A stretch of DNA of 64,000 nt from Arthrobacter cheniae (GCF_003602275.1 NZ_QZVT01000003.1:124001-188000); one strand, 5' to 3'; positions 25,262 to 34,582 are shown, numbered from the stretch's first letter. Program-made: numbers and translations. Notes: generated by a model from the letters alone, not told the origin.

Positions 25262-25549
25262 TCAGGCGTGTGTGTACGTCAGGCAATCTGCCGCTTCGGC
25301 GCCCGGCCCCACCTTGACCGCCGGCGCGGTGCACAGGAGGTCGTGGTTGAAGCTGCATTCGGAGCGCTGGCATGCGCCGACGTGCGCGAGCATCTTGGGC
25401 AAGCCGCCGCTGATCGACGTATCGATGAAGGTGGCGCAGGAGGCGTGTTCTTCGCTTCCGGAGACGGTGATGGCCACGGCGGTACAGCCGTCGTGGTTGA
25501 ACGAGCAGTTGTGGACACTGCATTCAGAGACACTGGTGACGACGCTCAT
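25262..25549 (-). CDS. DUF1540 protein with two Cys4 repeats (probable metal binding)
   Basis: A 95-residue protein built from two DUF1540 units. Cysteines are at 10, 15, 22, 38 and at 60, 65, 73, 89, giving C-x4-C-x6/7-C-x15-C twice, each with the shared block 'CSFNHD' and a following Cys-x-Ala. This conserved Cys set suggests metal (zinc) coordination, but no function is established for the family. ATG at 25549 has AGGAGGA at ideal spacing; earlier in-frame starts lack this. The gene stands alone, with a terminator at its 3' end and an AT-rich upstream region containing an operator-like palindrome. Confidence 0.9.
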   Translation of the reverse strand: MSVVTSVSECSVHNCSFNHDGCTAVAITVSGSEEHASCATFIDTSISGGLPKMLAHVGACQRSECSFNHDLLCTAPAVKVGPGAEAADCLTYTHA

Positions 25550-25632
25550 GATTCCTCCTGGCTGGTCCGGTGGAGCCCCGGTCGGAGCCGCCGCTCTTAT
25601 GCCGATGAATTCACGGTAGCACCGCAATTGAC

Positions 25633-25655
25633 CGATAATTTAGTCATGATTATCG
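25633..25655. promoter_or_regulatory. AT-rich Fur-box-like palindrome upstream of DUF1540 gene
   Basis: CGATAAT (25633-25639) is mirrored by ATTATCG (25649-25655) across a nine-base spacer in a strikingly AT-rich patch. The GATAAT...ATTATC pattern resembles Fur-superfamily sites (Fur, Zur, PerR). It lies about 85 bases before the DUF1540 start and just before the CPBP gene's stop. A regulatory role is inferred from the pattern and its position upstream of a Cys-rich gene. Confidence 0.45.
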
Positions 25656-25691
25656 TGCGGAATAAACAAAGGCAAGCCTTGTCTTGGTAAT

Positions 25692-26501
25692 TCAGCCACC
25701 AATTCCGATAGCCGGTCCGATGAGCGCGAATCCGACGAAGCCGGTGATGTCGATGAGCGCGTGGGCGATGACGAGCGGCATGACCCGGCGGGTGCGGGTA
25801 TAGAACCAGCCGAAGAGCAGGCCCATCAGCACGTTGCCGACGAACGGTCCGAAGCCCTGGTACAGGTGGTAGCTTCCCCGCACGAGGGCGCTGGTGATGA
25901 TGATGGCGGGGGTCGACCAACCCAGTTCCCGCAGGCGGATGAACAGGTACCCCACCACGATCACCTCCTCGAGCACCGCGTGCCTGAGCGCGGACAGGAT
26001 GAGCACGGGGATGGTCCACCAGTAGGCATCGAGCGCAGCGGGCACGAGCGCCGTCGTGATCCCCAGGGCGCGGCCGCCCGCGTACACGCCGAGGGTCCCG
26101 ACGCCGATGATCGCGGCGAGGCCAACGCCGAAGCCGACCGTGCGGAGCGGCTTCTCGAAGGTGAACCCGAGGCGGCGGAAGGCGGACACCCCGTGCCCAC
26201 TGAGGAGGAACAGGACCAGCGCCACCGGAACGAGGGCGAAGAAGATGTTCAGGAGCTGATAGGTGAGGTCGAAGTACTGCCGCTCGTTGAGGACGGGGTT
26301 GAGGGTGGTGGTCTGCCCGGCGAGCGGCCCCCTCGTCAGTTTTTCGGCGAGGTTGACGATGGCGTAGATGCCGGACTGTCCCAGTGACAGCCCGAACACG
26401 ATGAGCAGTTCCGCCGTGATGCGGCGCTTCGACGACGATTCGGCGTCGCGGCTCGCGGCGATTCCGGAGGTTGCGGCGGAGGATTTCGGCTGGGCACTCA
26501 T
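25692..26501 (-). CDS. CPBP family intramembrane metalloprotease (CAAX protease type)
   Basis: A 269-residue protein with seven to eight TM segments. The three CPBP/Abi motifs are present: the Glu-Glu pair 'LEEVIVVGYLFIRL' (about residues 173-186), 'RGSYHLYQGFG' and 'AHALIDITG', whose Glu and His residues form the intramembrane metal site. Such proteases act on prenylated or small peptides in some bacteria, but many have unknown targets. It stands between the DUF1540 gene and the hut locus without close coupling to either. Confidence 0.85.
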   Translation of the reverse strand: MSAQPKSSAATSGIAASRDAESSSKRRITAELLIVFGLSLGQSGIYAIVNLAEKLTRGPLAGQTTTLNPVLNERQYFDLTYQLLNIFFALVPVALVLFLLSGHGVSAFRRLGFTFEKPLRTVGFGVGLAAIIGVGTLGVYAGGRALGITTALVPAALDAYWWTIPVLILSALRHAVLEEVIVVGYLFIRLRELGWSTPAIIITSALVRGSYHLYQGFGPFVGNVLMGLLFGWFYTRTRRVMPLVIAHALIDITGFVGFALIGPAIGIGG

Positions 26502-26561
26502 GGCGCTATCCTCCCAGCGGTCGCTGGGGATTCCCAGTTCGGCAGCGGAGCCCCGGCGATG

Positions 26562-27758
26562 CTACCGGACCCGGTTCCCTGCCTTCCAGACGGCGTGCAC
26601 GAGCGGCATTCCCGGACGGTAGGCGAGGTGAGTGGCCGATGGCGCGTTCAGCAGTTGCAGGTCGGCCCGGTGCCCGACGGCGAGGGATCCGACAGCACGG
26701 CGTCCCTCGACGTCGTCGCCCGTGTGCCGGCGGAGGGCGACGGCGCCGCCGTAGGTGGCCGCCCGGACCGCCTCATGGATGGTGAGCCCCATCTGCAGGA
26801 CGGCCGTGGCGACGCAGAAGCCCATGGACGTCGTGTAGGACGTGCCGGGGTTGCAGTTGCTGGCGAGGGCGAGTTGCACTCCTTCATCGAGCAGGAGCCG
26901 GGCGGGCGGGAAGGGCTGGCGCGTCGACAGGTCGCAGGCGGGCAGGCAGGTGGCGACGGTGCCCGGCGTCGCACCGTCTGCCGACCAGGTTCCCGCGAGG
27001 GCATCGACGTCGTCGTCGGACAGATGGTTCACGTGGTCCACGCTGGCTGCGCCGAATTCCGCGGCGAGCGCGACGCCGGCGCCCGGGCCCAGCTGGTTGC
27101 CGTGCACACGGAGGCCGAGACCCGCGGCGGCGCAGGCCGCGAGGACGCGGCGGGACTGCTCGGCGGTGAAGGCGCCCTCCTCGCAGAAGACGTCGGCCCA
27201 GCGGACGTAGGGCAGGACGGCGTCGAGCATGGGTCCGCAGACGAGCTCCGTGTACTCGTCGGCGTCCCGGCCTGCCGGAACGAGGTGGGCGCCGAGGAAC
27301 GTGACCTCGTCCACGACGCCGGCCGCGATCCGGGCGCTGCGGGCCTCCTGCGCGACGTCGAGCCCGTATCCCGTCTTCGTCTCCAGGTACGTCGTTCCGC
27401 CCGCCGCGGCTTCCGCGACACGGGCCAGCAGGAGGCGCGTGAGGTCGTAGTCGCCGGCAGCGCGGGTGGCATCGACGGTGACGGCGATACCTCCTGCGGC
27501 GTAGGACTCCCCCGCCATGCGTGCCTCGAACTCCGCCGTCCTGTCACCGGCGAACACGAGATGGGTGTGGCTGTCGACCCACCCGGGCAGGCCGGCACGG
27601 CCACCGGCGTCGTACGCCTCGTCCGCCGCCGGAGCCCGGGCGGCGGGTCCGATCCAGCTGACGCGCTCTCCCTCGAGGACCAGGGCGGCGTCCCGCAGGA
27701 CGGTAGCCTCGGCATCCTGCGTCATCAGTTCACCGATGTTGGTGATGAGCATGGACAT
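26562..27758 (-). CDS. hutI: Imidazolonepropionase
   Basis: A 398-residue amidohydrolase-superfamily enzyme that hydrolyses 4-imidazolone-5-propionate to N-formimino-L-glutamate, step three of histidine breakdown. Metal-binding 'DSHTHLVFAGDR' starts the barrel, 'KTGYGLD' carries the lysine-containing loop, and 'VHGNQLGPG', 'VDHVNHL' and 'ASNCNPGTS' supply the later His and Asp residues. It is the last gene of the hut operon; its ATG overlaps the hutF stop by one base (TGATG). Confidence 0.95.
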   Translation of the reverse strand: MSMLITNIGELMTQDAEATVLRDAALVLEGERVSWIGPAARAPAADEAYDAGGRAGLPGWVDSHTHLVFAGDRTAEFEARMAGESYAAGGIAVTVDATRAAGDYDLTRLLLARVAEAAAGGTTYLETKTGYGLDVAQEARSARIAAGVVDEVTFLGAHLVPAGRDADEYTELVCGPMLDAVLPYVRWADVFCEEGAFTAEQSRRVLAACAAAGLGLRVHGNQLGPGAGVALAAEFGAASVDHVNHLSDDDVDALAGTWSADGATPGTVATCLPACDLSTRQPFPPARLLLDEGVQLALASNCNPGTSYTTSMGFCVATAVLQMGLTIHEAVRAATYGGAVALRRHTGDDVEGRRAVGSLAVGHRADLQLLNAPSATHLAYRPGMPLVHAVWKAGNRVR

Positions 27759-29206
27759 CAGGAGCCCCCCGCGGTCTGGTGATCCCGTGCGGTCTGGTGA
27801 TCCCGTGCGGGCACGTCCTGGGCCTCGGTCGCTTCGTCGAGGCGGGCGATGGCGGCGACCAGCAGGTCCGCGGGATCGCCGAGGACGGTGTGGACACCGT
27901 TGCGTGCGGCCAGGACACCCGCGACGACGACGCCCGTGACGTCCTGTCCCGTGGCCGAGTAGGCCAGCTGCTCCCGGGACGATCCGGCCGTGCGTGCGCT
28001 GTGCGGATCGACGGCCATGAAGTCGGCCGCGGAGCCGGGACGGAAGCCCGCGCCGCGGCGTCCCTGGGCCGCTGCTCCTCCGAGTGCGGCGATGCCGTGC
28101 AGGGCCTCCGGGTCGAAGTGGCCTCGCCTCCCTGTCCGTAGTCGCTCACCGTGCTCGAGGGCTCTCATCTCGAGCCACGGGTCGACGACGGCGTGCTGGT
28201 CGGTTCCGAGGGCGAGCCTGGCCCCCGCCTCGCGGAAGTCACCGGCAGGGCCGATGCCGTCCGCCAGGTCCGCCTCGGTGGTCGGGCAGAGGACGACGAC
28301 GGCCCCGGCGGCGGCGAGCGCGGCGATGTCGTCCTCGCGCACATGGGTGGCGTGGACGACCGACAGCCGGTTCCCGACCAGCCCGTGCCGGCGCAGCAGC
28401 CCGGTGGGGGTGAGGCCGGTGGCCCGCAGGCAGTCGTCGTTCTCGGCGGGTTGCTCCGACAGGTGGATGTGCAACGGCAGGTCGGGGGGCAGGTGCTCCG
28501 CGATGACCGCCAGCTGGTCCTCGGGCACGGCACGCACGGAATGGATGGCCGCACCGACGGACACCTGGTGTTCGGGGTACAGCGCGGAGACCGAGGCGCG
28601 GAGGGAGGCGAGCCGTTCGAGCCAGCGCTCCGCGGTGCCGTCCGAGAACCGGCGCTGCCCCTCCTCGGGGTGCTTTCCGAACCCGCCGGCGAGGTAGCAC
28701 GTATCGAGCAGGGTGAGCCGGATGCCCGCCCGGACGGCTGCGCGGGCGAGGGCGAGCTCCATGGCGTGGGGGCCGGCGTCATCCGCGTCCCCCTCGCCGT
28801 AGGGTGTGCCGTCGGGGTGGTGATGGACATAGTGGAACTCTGCGACACTCGTCCAGCCCACCGTGACCATCTCGGCATAGGCCGCCGTGGCGAGCTCCTC
28901 GTAGAGCCCGGGAGTGAGGGCAGCAGCCGCCCGGTACATGGTGGAGCGCCAGGTCCAGAAGGTTCCTCCGCGGTCGTGGGTGCGGCCCCGCAGCGCGCGG
29001 TGGAACGCGTGGGAGTGGGCGTTCGCGGCTGCCGGGAATGCCACACCGTGGAGGAGCACGTCGCCGTCCTGCGCGGGCACTCCCGCAACGACGGAGTGGA
29101 CGTAGCCCTCGGCGTCGACCTCGACGCGGACGGCAGCGCACACTCCCCTTCCATCCAGCAGCGCGTGTTCGCACCACACCCCCCGGGCGGCGGCCGGCAC
29201 TGTCAT
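27758..29206 (-). CDS. hutF: Formimidoylglutamate deiminase
   Basis: A 482-residue amidohydrolase that removes ammonia from N-formimino-L-glutamate to give N-formyl-L-glutamate. The metal site is visible: 'NAHSHAFHRALRG' (HxH), 'HIHLSEQ', 'VHATHV' and 'LGTDQHAVVDP'. The presence of HutF, not a HutG-type formiminoglutamase, means the two-step formylglutamate route is used. ATG at 29206 overlaps the upstream M20 gene's stop by four bases (ATGA). The C-terminus carries two near-identical 'ARDHQT' units encoded by a short tandem repeat (about 27775-27805), probably a recent slippage extension. Confidence 0.94.
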   Translation of the reverse strand: MTVPAAARGVWCEHALLDGRGVCAAVRVEVDAEGYVHSVVAGVPAQDGDVLLHGVAFPAAANAHSHAFHRALRGRTHDRGGTFWTWRSTMYRAAAALTPGLYEELATAAYAEMVTVGWTSVAEFHYVHHHPDGTPYGEGDADDAGPHAMELALARAAVRAGIRLTLLDTCYLAGGFGKHPEEGQRRFSDGTAERWLERLASLRASVSALYPEHQVSVGAAIHSVRAVPEDQLAVIAEHLPPDLPLHIHLSEQPAENDDCLRATGLTPTGLLRRHGLVGNRLSVVHATHVREDDIAALAAAGAVVVLCPTTEADLADGIGPAGDFREAGARLALGTDQHAVVDPWLEMRALEHGERLRTGRRGHFDPEALHGIAALGGAAAQGRRGAGFRPGSAADFMAVDPHSARTAGSSREQLAYSATGQDVTGVVVAGVLAARNGVHTVLGDPADLLVAAIARLDEATEAQDVPARDHQTARDHQTAGGS

Positions 29207-30420
29207 AGCAGGTCTTCGAGCACGTCGGCGAGCGCCGTAGCCCCGGCATCGGCGTCGTCGCGCTCCACGAACTCTTCCGGTGAGTGGCTGATGCCGGTCG
29301 GGTTCCGGACGAACAGCATGGCGGTCGGGGCGATGGTGCCGAGGATCCCGGCGTCGTGCCCGGCGCCGGTGGGAAGGGTGGGAGCACCGGGGAAGGAGCG
29401 CTTGAGTGCGTTGCCGAGCGTGCGCTGCAGTGCCCCGTCGAAGTGGACCGTGCCGCTCCGGGACTCCTCGGTGAGTGTGGCCCGGCAGTCCTCGAACGCG
29501 CAGATCTTCTGCGCCCGGCCGTGGATCTTCTCGATGAGCGACGCCGTGACGGCGTCCTCCTCGTGGCGCACGTCGAGCCAGAGGTCCACGCGCGACGCGA
29601 TGACGTTCGTCCCGCCCGGCACGGGCTGGAGGCGTCCCACGGTGGCGCGCGCTCCGTCCTGCTCGGCTGCGACCGTGCGGGCGGCGAGGACCACCTGCGC
29701 GGCGGCGATCATGGGATCGGCGCGGTCCGCCATGAGGGTGGTCCCGGCGTGGTTGCCCTGACCCGTGATCGACAGGCGCCAGCGGCCATGGCCGAGCATG
29801 GTGGAGCCGATGGCCACGGGAGCGTCGAGATCGATCAGGCCGCGACCCTGCTCGACATGGAGTTCCACGAAGTCGCCGATCCGCCGGATGGCGTCCTCGT
29901 CCCGACCCAGGTGGGAGACGTCGATGCCGGCGGACCGGGCCGCATCGGCGAACGTGATCCCGTCGGTGTCCTTCAGCGAGCGCACCTGGTCCGGGTCGAG
30001 GGTGCCGGTGAGGAGCCGTGAGCCGAGGCAGGACACACCGAACCGTGAGCCCTCCTCTTCGGGGAACACCGCGACGGCGAGCGACCGGTTCGGCTGGACG
30101 CCGCGTTCCCGCAGGAGGTCGACGGCGACCAGCGCCGATGCCACCCCGAGGGGACCGTCGTAGGCTCCGCCCCCGGGGACGGAGTCGAGGTGGCTGCCCG
30201 TGACGAGGGCACCGTCGCGGCTGTCCGTGGCGTCCCACCAGGCCCACAGGATCCCGTTGCGGTCCGTTTCCACGGACAGCCCCCGTGCGGCGGCCTCGGC
30301 GGAGAACCACTCGCGGAGGGATGACTCCGCGCCGGTGTAGACGCCGCGGGAGTAGCCACCCCGGGAGGCGTCACGGCCTACGTCGCTGATGGAATCGAGG
30401 ACTGATGAAACGGTCTGCAC
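29203..30420 (-). CDS. M20-family amidohydrolase (allantoate/carbamoyl-amino-acid hydrolase type), putative N-formylglutamate hydrolase
   Basis: A 405-residue dinuclear-metal amidase. Ligands appear in order: His and Asp in 'GSHLDSVPGGGAYDG', Glu-Glu in 'PEEEGSRFG', 'VELHVEQG' and a late His in 'ISHSPEE'. These match the allantoate amidohydrolase/N-carbamoyl-L-amino-acid hydrolase subfamily. In this operon it sits between HutU and HutF with a four-base overlap to hutF, and no HutG (N-formylglutamate deformylase) is seen. The likeliest job is cleaving N-formylglutamate to glutamate and formate. That role is inference from context; family members typically act on ureido or carbamoyl substrates. 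Confidence 0.85.
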   Translation of the reverse strand: MQTVSSVLDSISDVGRDASRGGYSRGVYTGAESSLREWFSAEAAARGLSVETDRNGILWAWWDATDSRDGALVTGSHLDSVPGGGAYDGPLGVASALVAVDLLRERGVQPNRSLAVAVFPEEEGSRFGVSCLGSRLLTGTLDPDQVRSLKDTDGITFADAARSAGIDVSHLGRDEDAIRRIGDFVELHVEQGRGLIDLDAPVAIGSTMLGHGRWRLSITGQGNHAGTTLMADRADPMIAAAQVVLAARTVAAEQDGARATVGRLQPVPGGTNVIASRVDLWLDVRHEEDAVTASLIEKIHGRAQKICAFEDCRATLTEESRSGTVHFDGALQRTLGNALKRSFPGAPTLPTGAGHDAGILGTIAPTAMLFVRNPTGISHSPEEFVERDDADAGATALADVLEDLL

Positions 30421-30457
30421 GGCACGTACCTTCCGGTGGTGGGGCTGCTCTGACTAC

Positions 30458-32119
30458 TCAGGATTGCATGGGGATGCGGACGCCACGCTCGGCGGCCACC
30501 TCCCGCGCCCGCTCGTACCCGGCGTCGACGTGGCGGATGACGCCCATGCCGGGATCATTCGTGAGGAGGCGCTCGAGCTTCTGGGCTGCGAGCTCGGTAC
30601 CGTCGGCGACGGAGACCTGGCCCGCGTGGATGGACCGGCCGATCCCCACGCCGCCGCCGTGGTGGATGGATACCCAGGTGGCCCCCGACGACGTCGTCAG
30701 CAGTGCATTCAGGAGCGGCCAGTCGGCGACGGCGTCGGACCCGTCGGCCATGGCCTCCGTCTCGCGGTAAGGCGAGGCGACGGACCCCGAGTCGAGGTGG
30801 TCGCGGCCGATGACGATGGGGGCCGAGACCTTGCCCTCGGCCACGAGCCGGTTGAAGAGCAGCCCGGCCTTCGCTCGGTCCCCGTAGCCCAGCCAGCAGA
30901 TGCGGGCGGGCAGGCCCTCGAACTCGACGTGCTCGGCGGCTGCCTCGAGCCAGCGGTGCAGGTGCTCGTTCTCGGGGAACAGCTCCTTGAGCGCGGCGTC
31001 GGTGACGGCGATGTCCGCCGGGTCGCCTGATAGTGCCACCCAGCGGAAGGGGCCGAGACCCTCGCAGAAGAGCGGGCGGATGTAGGCGGGGACGAACCCG
31101 GGGAAGTCGAAGGCCCGGCCGAACCCTCCCTTGCGGGCCTCGTCGCGGATGGAGTTCCCGTAGTCGAAGACCTCGGCTCCCACGTCCAGGAAGCCGACCA
31201 TCGCCTCGACCTGCAGGGCCATGGAGGCCTGTGCCTTCTTGGTGAACCCGTCCGGGTCCGCCGAGGATTCGCGCTCCCACTCGTCGAGCGCCACACCCTC
31301 GGGGAGGTAGCTGAGCGGATCGTGCGCGGACGTCTGGTCGGTGACGATGTCGACGTCGAGCCCTCGTCGGAGCAATTCGGGGAACACGGTGGCGGCGTTG
31401 CCCACGACGCCGACGGAGAGGGCACGCTTCCCGCGCTTGGCGTCGAGGACCTGGGCGACGGCGTCGTCGAGCGTGTCGGCGACCGTGTCCAGGTACCGCT
31501 TGGCGACCCGGCGGCGGAGGCGCGCCTCGCTGACGTCGACGATGAGGACGGCACCGCCGTTGAGGGTGACGGCCAACGGCTGGGCGCCACCCATGCCGCC
31601 ACAGCCTCCGGTGAGGGTCAGGGTGCCGGCGAGGGTGCCGGCGAAGCGCTTGCGGGCAATGGCCGCGAAGGTCTCGTACGTACCCTGCAGGATGCCCTGC
31701 GTCCCGATGTAGATCCACGAGCCGGCCGTCATCTGCCCGTACATCATGAGGCCCTCGGCCTCGAGGCGCCGGAACTCCGGCCACGTGGCCCAGTCGCCCA
31801 CGAGGTTCGAGTTGGCCAGGAGCACGCGGGGCGCCCAGGGGTTGGTGCGGAAGACGCCGACGGGCTTCCCGGACTGCACGAGGAGCGTCTCGTCGTCGTC
31901 GAGGGTCTCCAGCGTGCGGACGATCGCGTCGTACGCCTCCCAGCTGCGCGCGGCCCGGCCGGTGCCGCCGTAGACCACGAGGTCCTCGGGGCGCTCGGCG
32001 ACTTCCGGGTCGAGGTTGTTCATGAGCATGCGCAGGGGCGCCTCGGTCTGCCAGCTCTTCGCGGTGAGCCGGGTGCCACGGGCGGCGCGGATCGAGCGTG
32101 AGGGGTCATGGGTGGTCAT
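30458..32119 (-). CDS. hutU: Urocanate hydratase
   Basis: A 553-residue NAD+-dependent urocanase converting urocanate to imidazolone propionate. Diagnostic blocks: '[17 protein letters not shown]' (NAD region), the conserved Cys in '[10 protein letters not shown]', and '[15 protein letters not shown]'. Length is standard for the family. It overlaps the upstream IclR gene by four bases (ATGA) and is followed by the M20 gene after 37 bases. It therefore belongs to the same transcript and is presumably controlled by that regulator. Confidence 0.97.
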   Translation of the reverse strand: MTTHDPSRSIRAARGTRLTAKSWQTEAPLRMLMNNLDPEVAERPEDLVVYGGTGRAARSWEAYDAIVRTLETLDDDETLLVQSGKPVGVFRTNPWAPRVLLANSNLVGDWATWPEFRRLEAEGLMMYGQMTAGSWIYIGTQGILQGTYETFAAIARKRFAGTLAGTLTLTGGCGGMGGAQPLAVTLNGGAVLIVDVSEARLRRRVAKRYLDTVADTLDDAVAQVLDAKRGKRALSVGVVGNAATVFPELLRRGLDVDIVTDQTSAHDPLSYLPEGVALDEWERESSADPDGFTKKAQASMALQVEAMVGFLDVGAEVFDYGNSIRDEARKGGFGRAFDFPGFVPAYIRPLFCEGLGPFRWVALSGDPADIAVTDAALKELFPENEHLHRWLEAAAEHVEFEGLPARICWLGYGDRAKAGLLFNRLVAEGKVSAPIVIGRDHLDSGSVASPYRETEAMADGSDAVADWPLLNALLTTSSGATWVSIHHGGGVGIGRSIHAGQVSVADGTELAAQKLERLLTNDPGMGVIRHVDAGYERAREVAAERGVRIPMQS

Positions 32120-32841
32120 GCTGTTTCTCCTGTCAGGTCCTGCTGAAGGGGGTCTGCGTCGACCGGAAGGTCCTCGGCGCTTCCGCCGGGTTCGGCGCTC
32201 CCGGTGTGCGTGAGCAGCGCGGCGGCCTCGGCCGCGACGAGCTTGCCGATACGGCGGGCCTCCGCTCCGGTGATGCGGTAGCTGGGCACCACGACGCTGA
32301 TCGCCGCGACGGCCCGGCCACCGGGTGAGACGGGAGAGGCGATCGCGGTGACGTCCGCCTCGATGCCGTTCCGCACGACGACGAAACCCTCGGCCGGGTG
32401 CCCACCCCTGAGCACAGCGCCGACGGCGGTGCCCCCGAGCGGAAGGCTGCGACCGACCCAGCTCGCATGCCGGACCGAGTGCGTACCCTCGCGCATGGCG
32501 AGGTAGACGCCCTCACCGTCATGGGACGGGACACTCAGGTAGGCCGATTCACCCGTCATCTCCACGAGCCGCTCTAGGGCGGGCTCGGCGAGGGAGACGA
32601 GCGATTCGTGCCCGAGCGCCTGCGCCCCGAGCTGTACCACGCGGAGTCCCGGCCGGTAGGAGCCGAGCCCGTCGCGGCGGACGAATCCCGTGCCCTCGAG
32701 GGTGCGCAGGAGCCGGAGGGCCGTCGACGCCGACAGCTCGGTCACCCGCGCTGCGTCGGCGAGGGTGAGCGACCCGGCGTCACACACCGCGCCGAGGAGC
32801 ACGAGGGCGCGCTCCACGGTGCGGGTCGATGGTTCCGGCAT
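32116..32841 (-). CDS. IclR family transcriptional regulator of the hut locus
   Basis: A 241-residue regulator: N-terminal winged helix '[19 protein letters not shown]' to '[19 protein letters not shown]' (about residues 5-62), followed by the IclR effector domain with '[23 protein letters not shown]' and '[11 protein letters not shown]'. It heads the hutU-M20-hutF-hutI operon and is divergent from hutH, so it most likely senses histidine or urocanate and controls both sides. ATG at 32841 has AAGGAGGGG directly upstream. The C-terminal 25 residues are low-complexity and probably not structured. Confidence 0.92.
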   Translation of the reverse strand: MPEPSTRTVERALVLLGAVCDAGSLTLADAARVTELSASTALRLLRTLEGTGFVRRDGLGSYRPGLRVVQLGAQALGHESLVSLAEPALERLVEMTGESAYLSVPSHDGEGVYLAMREGTHSVRHASWVGRSLPLGGTAVGAVLRGGHPAEGFVVVRNGIEADVTAIASPVSPGGRAVAAISVVVPSYRITGAEARRIGKLVAAEAAALLTHTGSAEPGGSAEDLPVDADPLQQDLTGETA

Positions 32842-32873
32842 GGTCCCCTCCTTGCTTTCGGCCGCGACGTGTA

Positions 32874-32888
32874 TTTCACTTATTGAAA
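32874..32888. promoter_or_regulatory. Inverted repeat in the divergent hut promoter (candidate IclR site)
   Basis: TTTCA-N5-TGAAA lies midway between the IclR start (32841) and hutH start (32942), in a short AT-rich patch. IclR-family proteins often bind such A/T-flanked palindromes. A site here could repress both the hut operon and hutH. The assignment is by position and symmetry only. Confidence 0.45.
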
Positions 32889-32941
32889 CGTCCTTTTCAT
32901 CTGATGGCAATAGCGGACTTTCCGCAGGAACCGAGGCATAC

Positions 32942-34561
32942 GTGAACCAGCACCCCGTGATCGTGGGGACCGGCCCCCTCTCCCCCGCCGACGTGGTCGC
33001 GGTGGCCCGGTACGGTGCACAGGTCGACCTGGACCCGGCCGCACTGGCGGCTATGGCGGTGTCCCGTTCCGTCATCGACTCCCTCGTCGACGACGGCACG
33101 CCGCACTACGGTGTCTCCACCGGCTTCGGCGCGCTGGCGACCAAGCACATCCCGCTGGATCAGCGCAGCCAGCTCCAGCGGAGCCTCATCCGCAGCCATG
33201 CCGCCTCCTCGGGCGCCGAGGTGGACCGCGAAGTGGTGCGCGCCCTGATGCTCAATCGCCTCTCGACCCTCGCGACGGGCCGGACCGGCGTGCGTCCCCT
33301 CGTGGGAACCACCTACGCCGCACTGCTCAATGCCGGGATTACCCCCGTCATCGGCGAGTACGGCTCGCTCGGCTGCTCCGGCGACCTCGCCCCCCTCTCG
33401 CACATCGCGCTGGCGCTCATGGGCGAGGGCACCGTGCGGACCCGCGACGGGCAGCTCGTACCTGCCGCGGAGGCCCTCGCCGCCGCAGGGATCGCACCCG
33501 TCGAGCTCCGCGAGAAAGAGGGCCTGGCGCTCATCAACGGCACGGACGGGATGCTCGGCATGCTGGTCCTCGCCTCCGCGGACCTGCACCGGCTGCTGAC
33601 GATGGCCGACCTCGCCGCTGCGATGAGCGTCGAAGGCCTGCTCGGCACCGATGCCGTCTTCGCCGAGGACCTCCACGCCCTGCGTCCCCACCCGGGCCAG
33701 ATCTCCTCCGCCGCCACCATCCGGGCGCTCCTCGAGGGCTCACCGCTCATCGCCGAGCAGCTGACCTCGGAAACCGGACGCCACCGTTTCACGCGCGTGC
33801 AGGACGCCTACTCGCTGCGGTGCGCGCCCCAGGTCCACGGCGCCGCCCGCGCCACCCTCGCGCACGCGGAGTCCGTCGCCGCCGTCGAACTAGGGTCGGC
33901 CATCGACAACCCGGTCATCACGCCCGACGGCCGGATCGAATCCAACGGCAACTTCCATGGCGCGCCCGTGGGATACGTGCTGGATTTCCTGGCGATCGCC
34001 GTCGCCGATGTCGCCTCGATGAGCGAGCGCCGGACGGACCGCTTTCTCGACAAGACGCGCAACCACGGGCTCAACGCCTTCCTCGCGCACGATCCCGGGG
34101 TCGATTCGGGCCACATGATCGCGCAGTACACCCAGGCCGGCATCGTTTCCGAGCTCAAGCGCCTCGCGAACCCGGCGTCGGTGGACTCCATCCCCTCCTC
34201 CGCCATGCAGGAGGACCACGTCTCCATGGGCTGGGCCGCGGGCCTCAAGCTGCGGAAGGCGATCGACGGGCTCACGCGCGTCCTCGCCATCGAGATCCTG
34301 ACCGCGGCCAGGGCGCTGGACATGCGCGACGGCGGCGCTTCCCCCGGCACGCCTGCTCCGACGGGCGATGCCCCCGCTCCCTCGGGCGGCATGCGAAGCT
34401 CGGTCCCCATCAACGCCGTGCGCGCCCGGCTCCGGCAGGACGTCGAGGGGCCGGGTACCGACCGCTACCTCGCGCCGGAGATCGAGGCCGCCCGCCTCCT
34501 CGTGGATGACGGGTCCCTGCTCGCCGCAGCCCTCGGCGTGCTCCCAGCTCCTCTCCAGTAG
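32942..34561 (+). CDS. hutH: Histidine ammonia-lyase
   Basis: A 539-residue MIO-dependent lyase that deaminates histidine to urocanate, the first step of the pathway. The prosthetic group forms from the tripeptide in 'YGSLGCSGDLAPLSH'; here it is Cys-Ser-Gly instead of the more common Ala-Ser-Gly, which I recall from other actinobacterial histidases. The active-site Tyr is in 'PHYGVSTGFG', and 'ESNGNFHG' and 'SMQEDHVSMG'-like blocks are present. GTG at 32942 is chosen for GAGG seven bases upstream. A Pro/Ala/Gly-rich insert occurs near residue 465-480. It is divergent from the IclR-led hut operon. Confidence 0.96.
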   Translation: MNQHPVIVGTGPLSPADVVAVARYGAQVDLDPAALAAMAVSRSVIDSLVDDGTPHYGVSTGFGALATKHIPLDQRSQLQRSLIRSHAASSGAEVDREVVRALMLNRLSTLATGRTGVRPLVGTTYAALLNAGITPVIGEYGSLGCSGDLAPLSHIALALMGEGTVRTRDGQLVPAAEALAAAGIAPVELREKEGLALINGTDGMLGMLVLASADLHRLLTMADLAAAMSVEGLLGTDAVFAEDLHALRPHPGQISSAATIRALLEGSPLIAEQLTSETGRHRFTRVQDAYSLRCAPQVHGAARATLAHAESVAAVELGSAIDNPVITPDGRIESNGNFHGAPVGYVLDFLAIAVADVASMSERRTDRFLDKTRNHGLNAFLAHDPGVDSGHMIAQYTQAGIVSELKRLANPASVDSIPSSAMQEDHVSMGWAAGLKLRKAIDGLTRVLAIEILTAARALDMRDGGASPGTPAPTGDAPAPSGGMRSSVPINAVRARLRQDVEGPGTDRYLAPEIEAARLLVDDGSLLAAALGVLPAPLQ

Positions 34562-34566
34562 GACTT

Positions 34567-34582
34567 GTTAGGGTGGGCTAAC
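34567..34582. promoter_or_regulatory. DtxR/IdeR-like iron box
   Basis: GTTAG-N6-CTAAC with the inner TTAGGGTGGGCTAA resembles the DtxR/IdeR consensus TTAGGTTAGGCTAACCTAA. It begins six bases past the hutH stop and 28 bases before the siderophore-interacting protein start, the expected place for an iron-responsive repressor site. This predicts that the downstream gene is induced under iron limitation. Confidence 0.6.
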
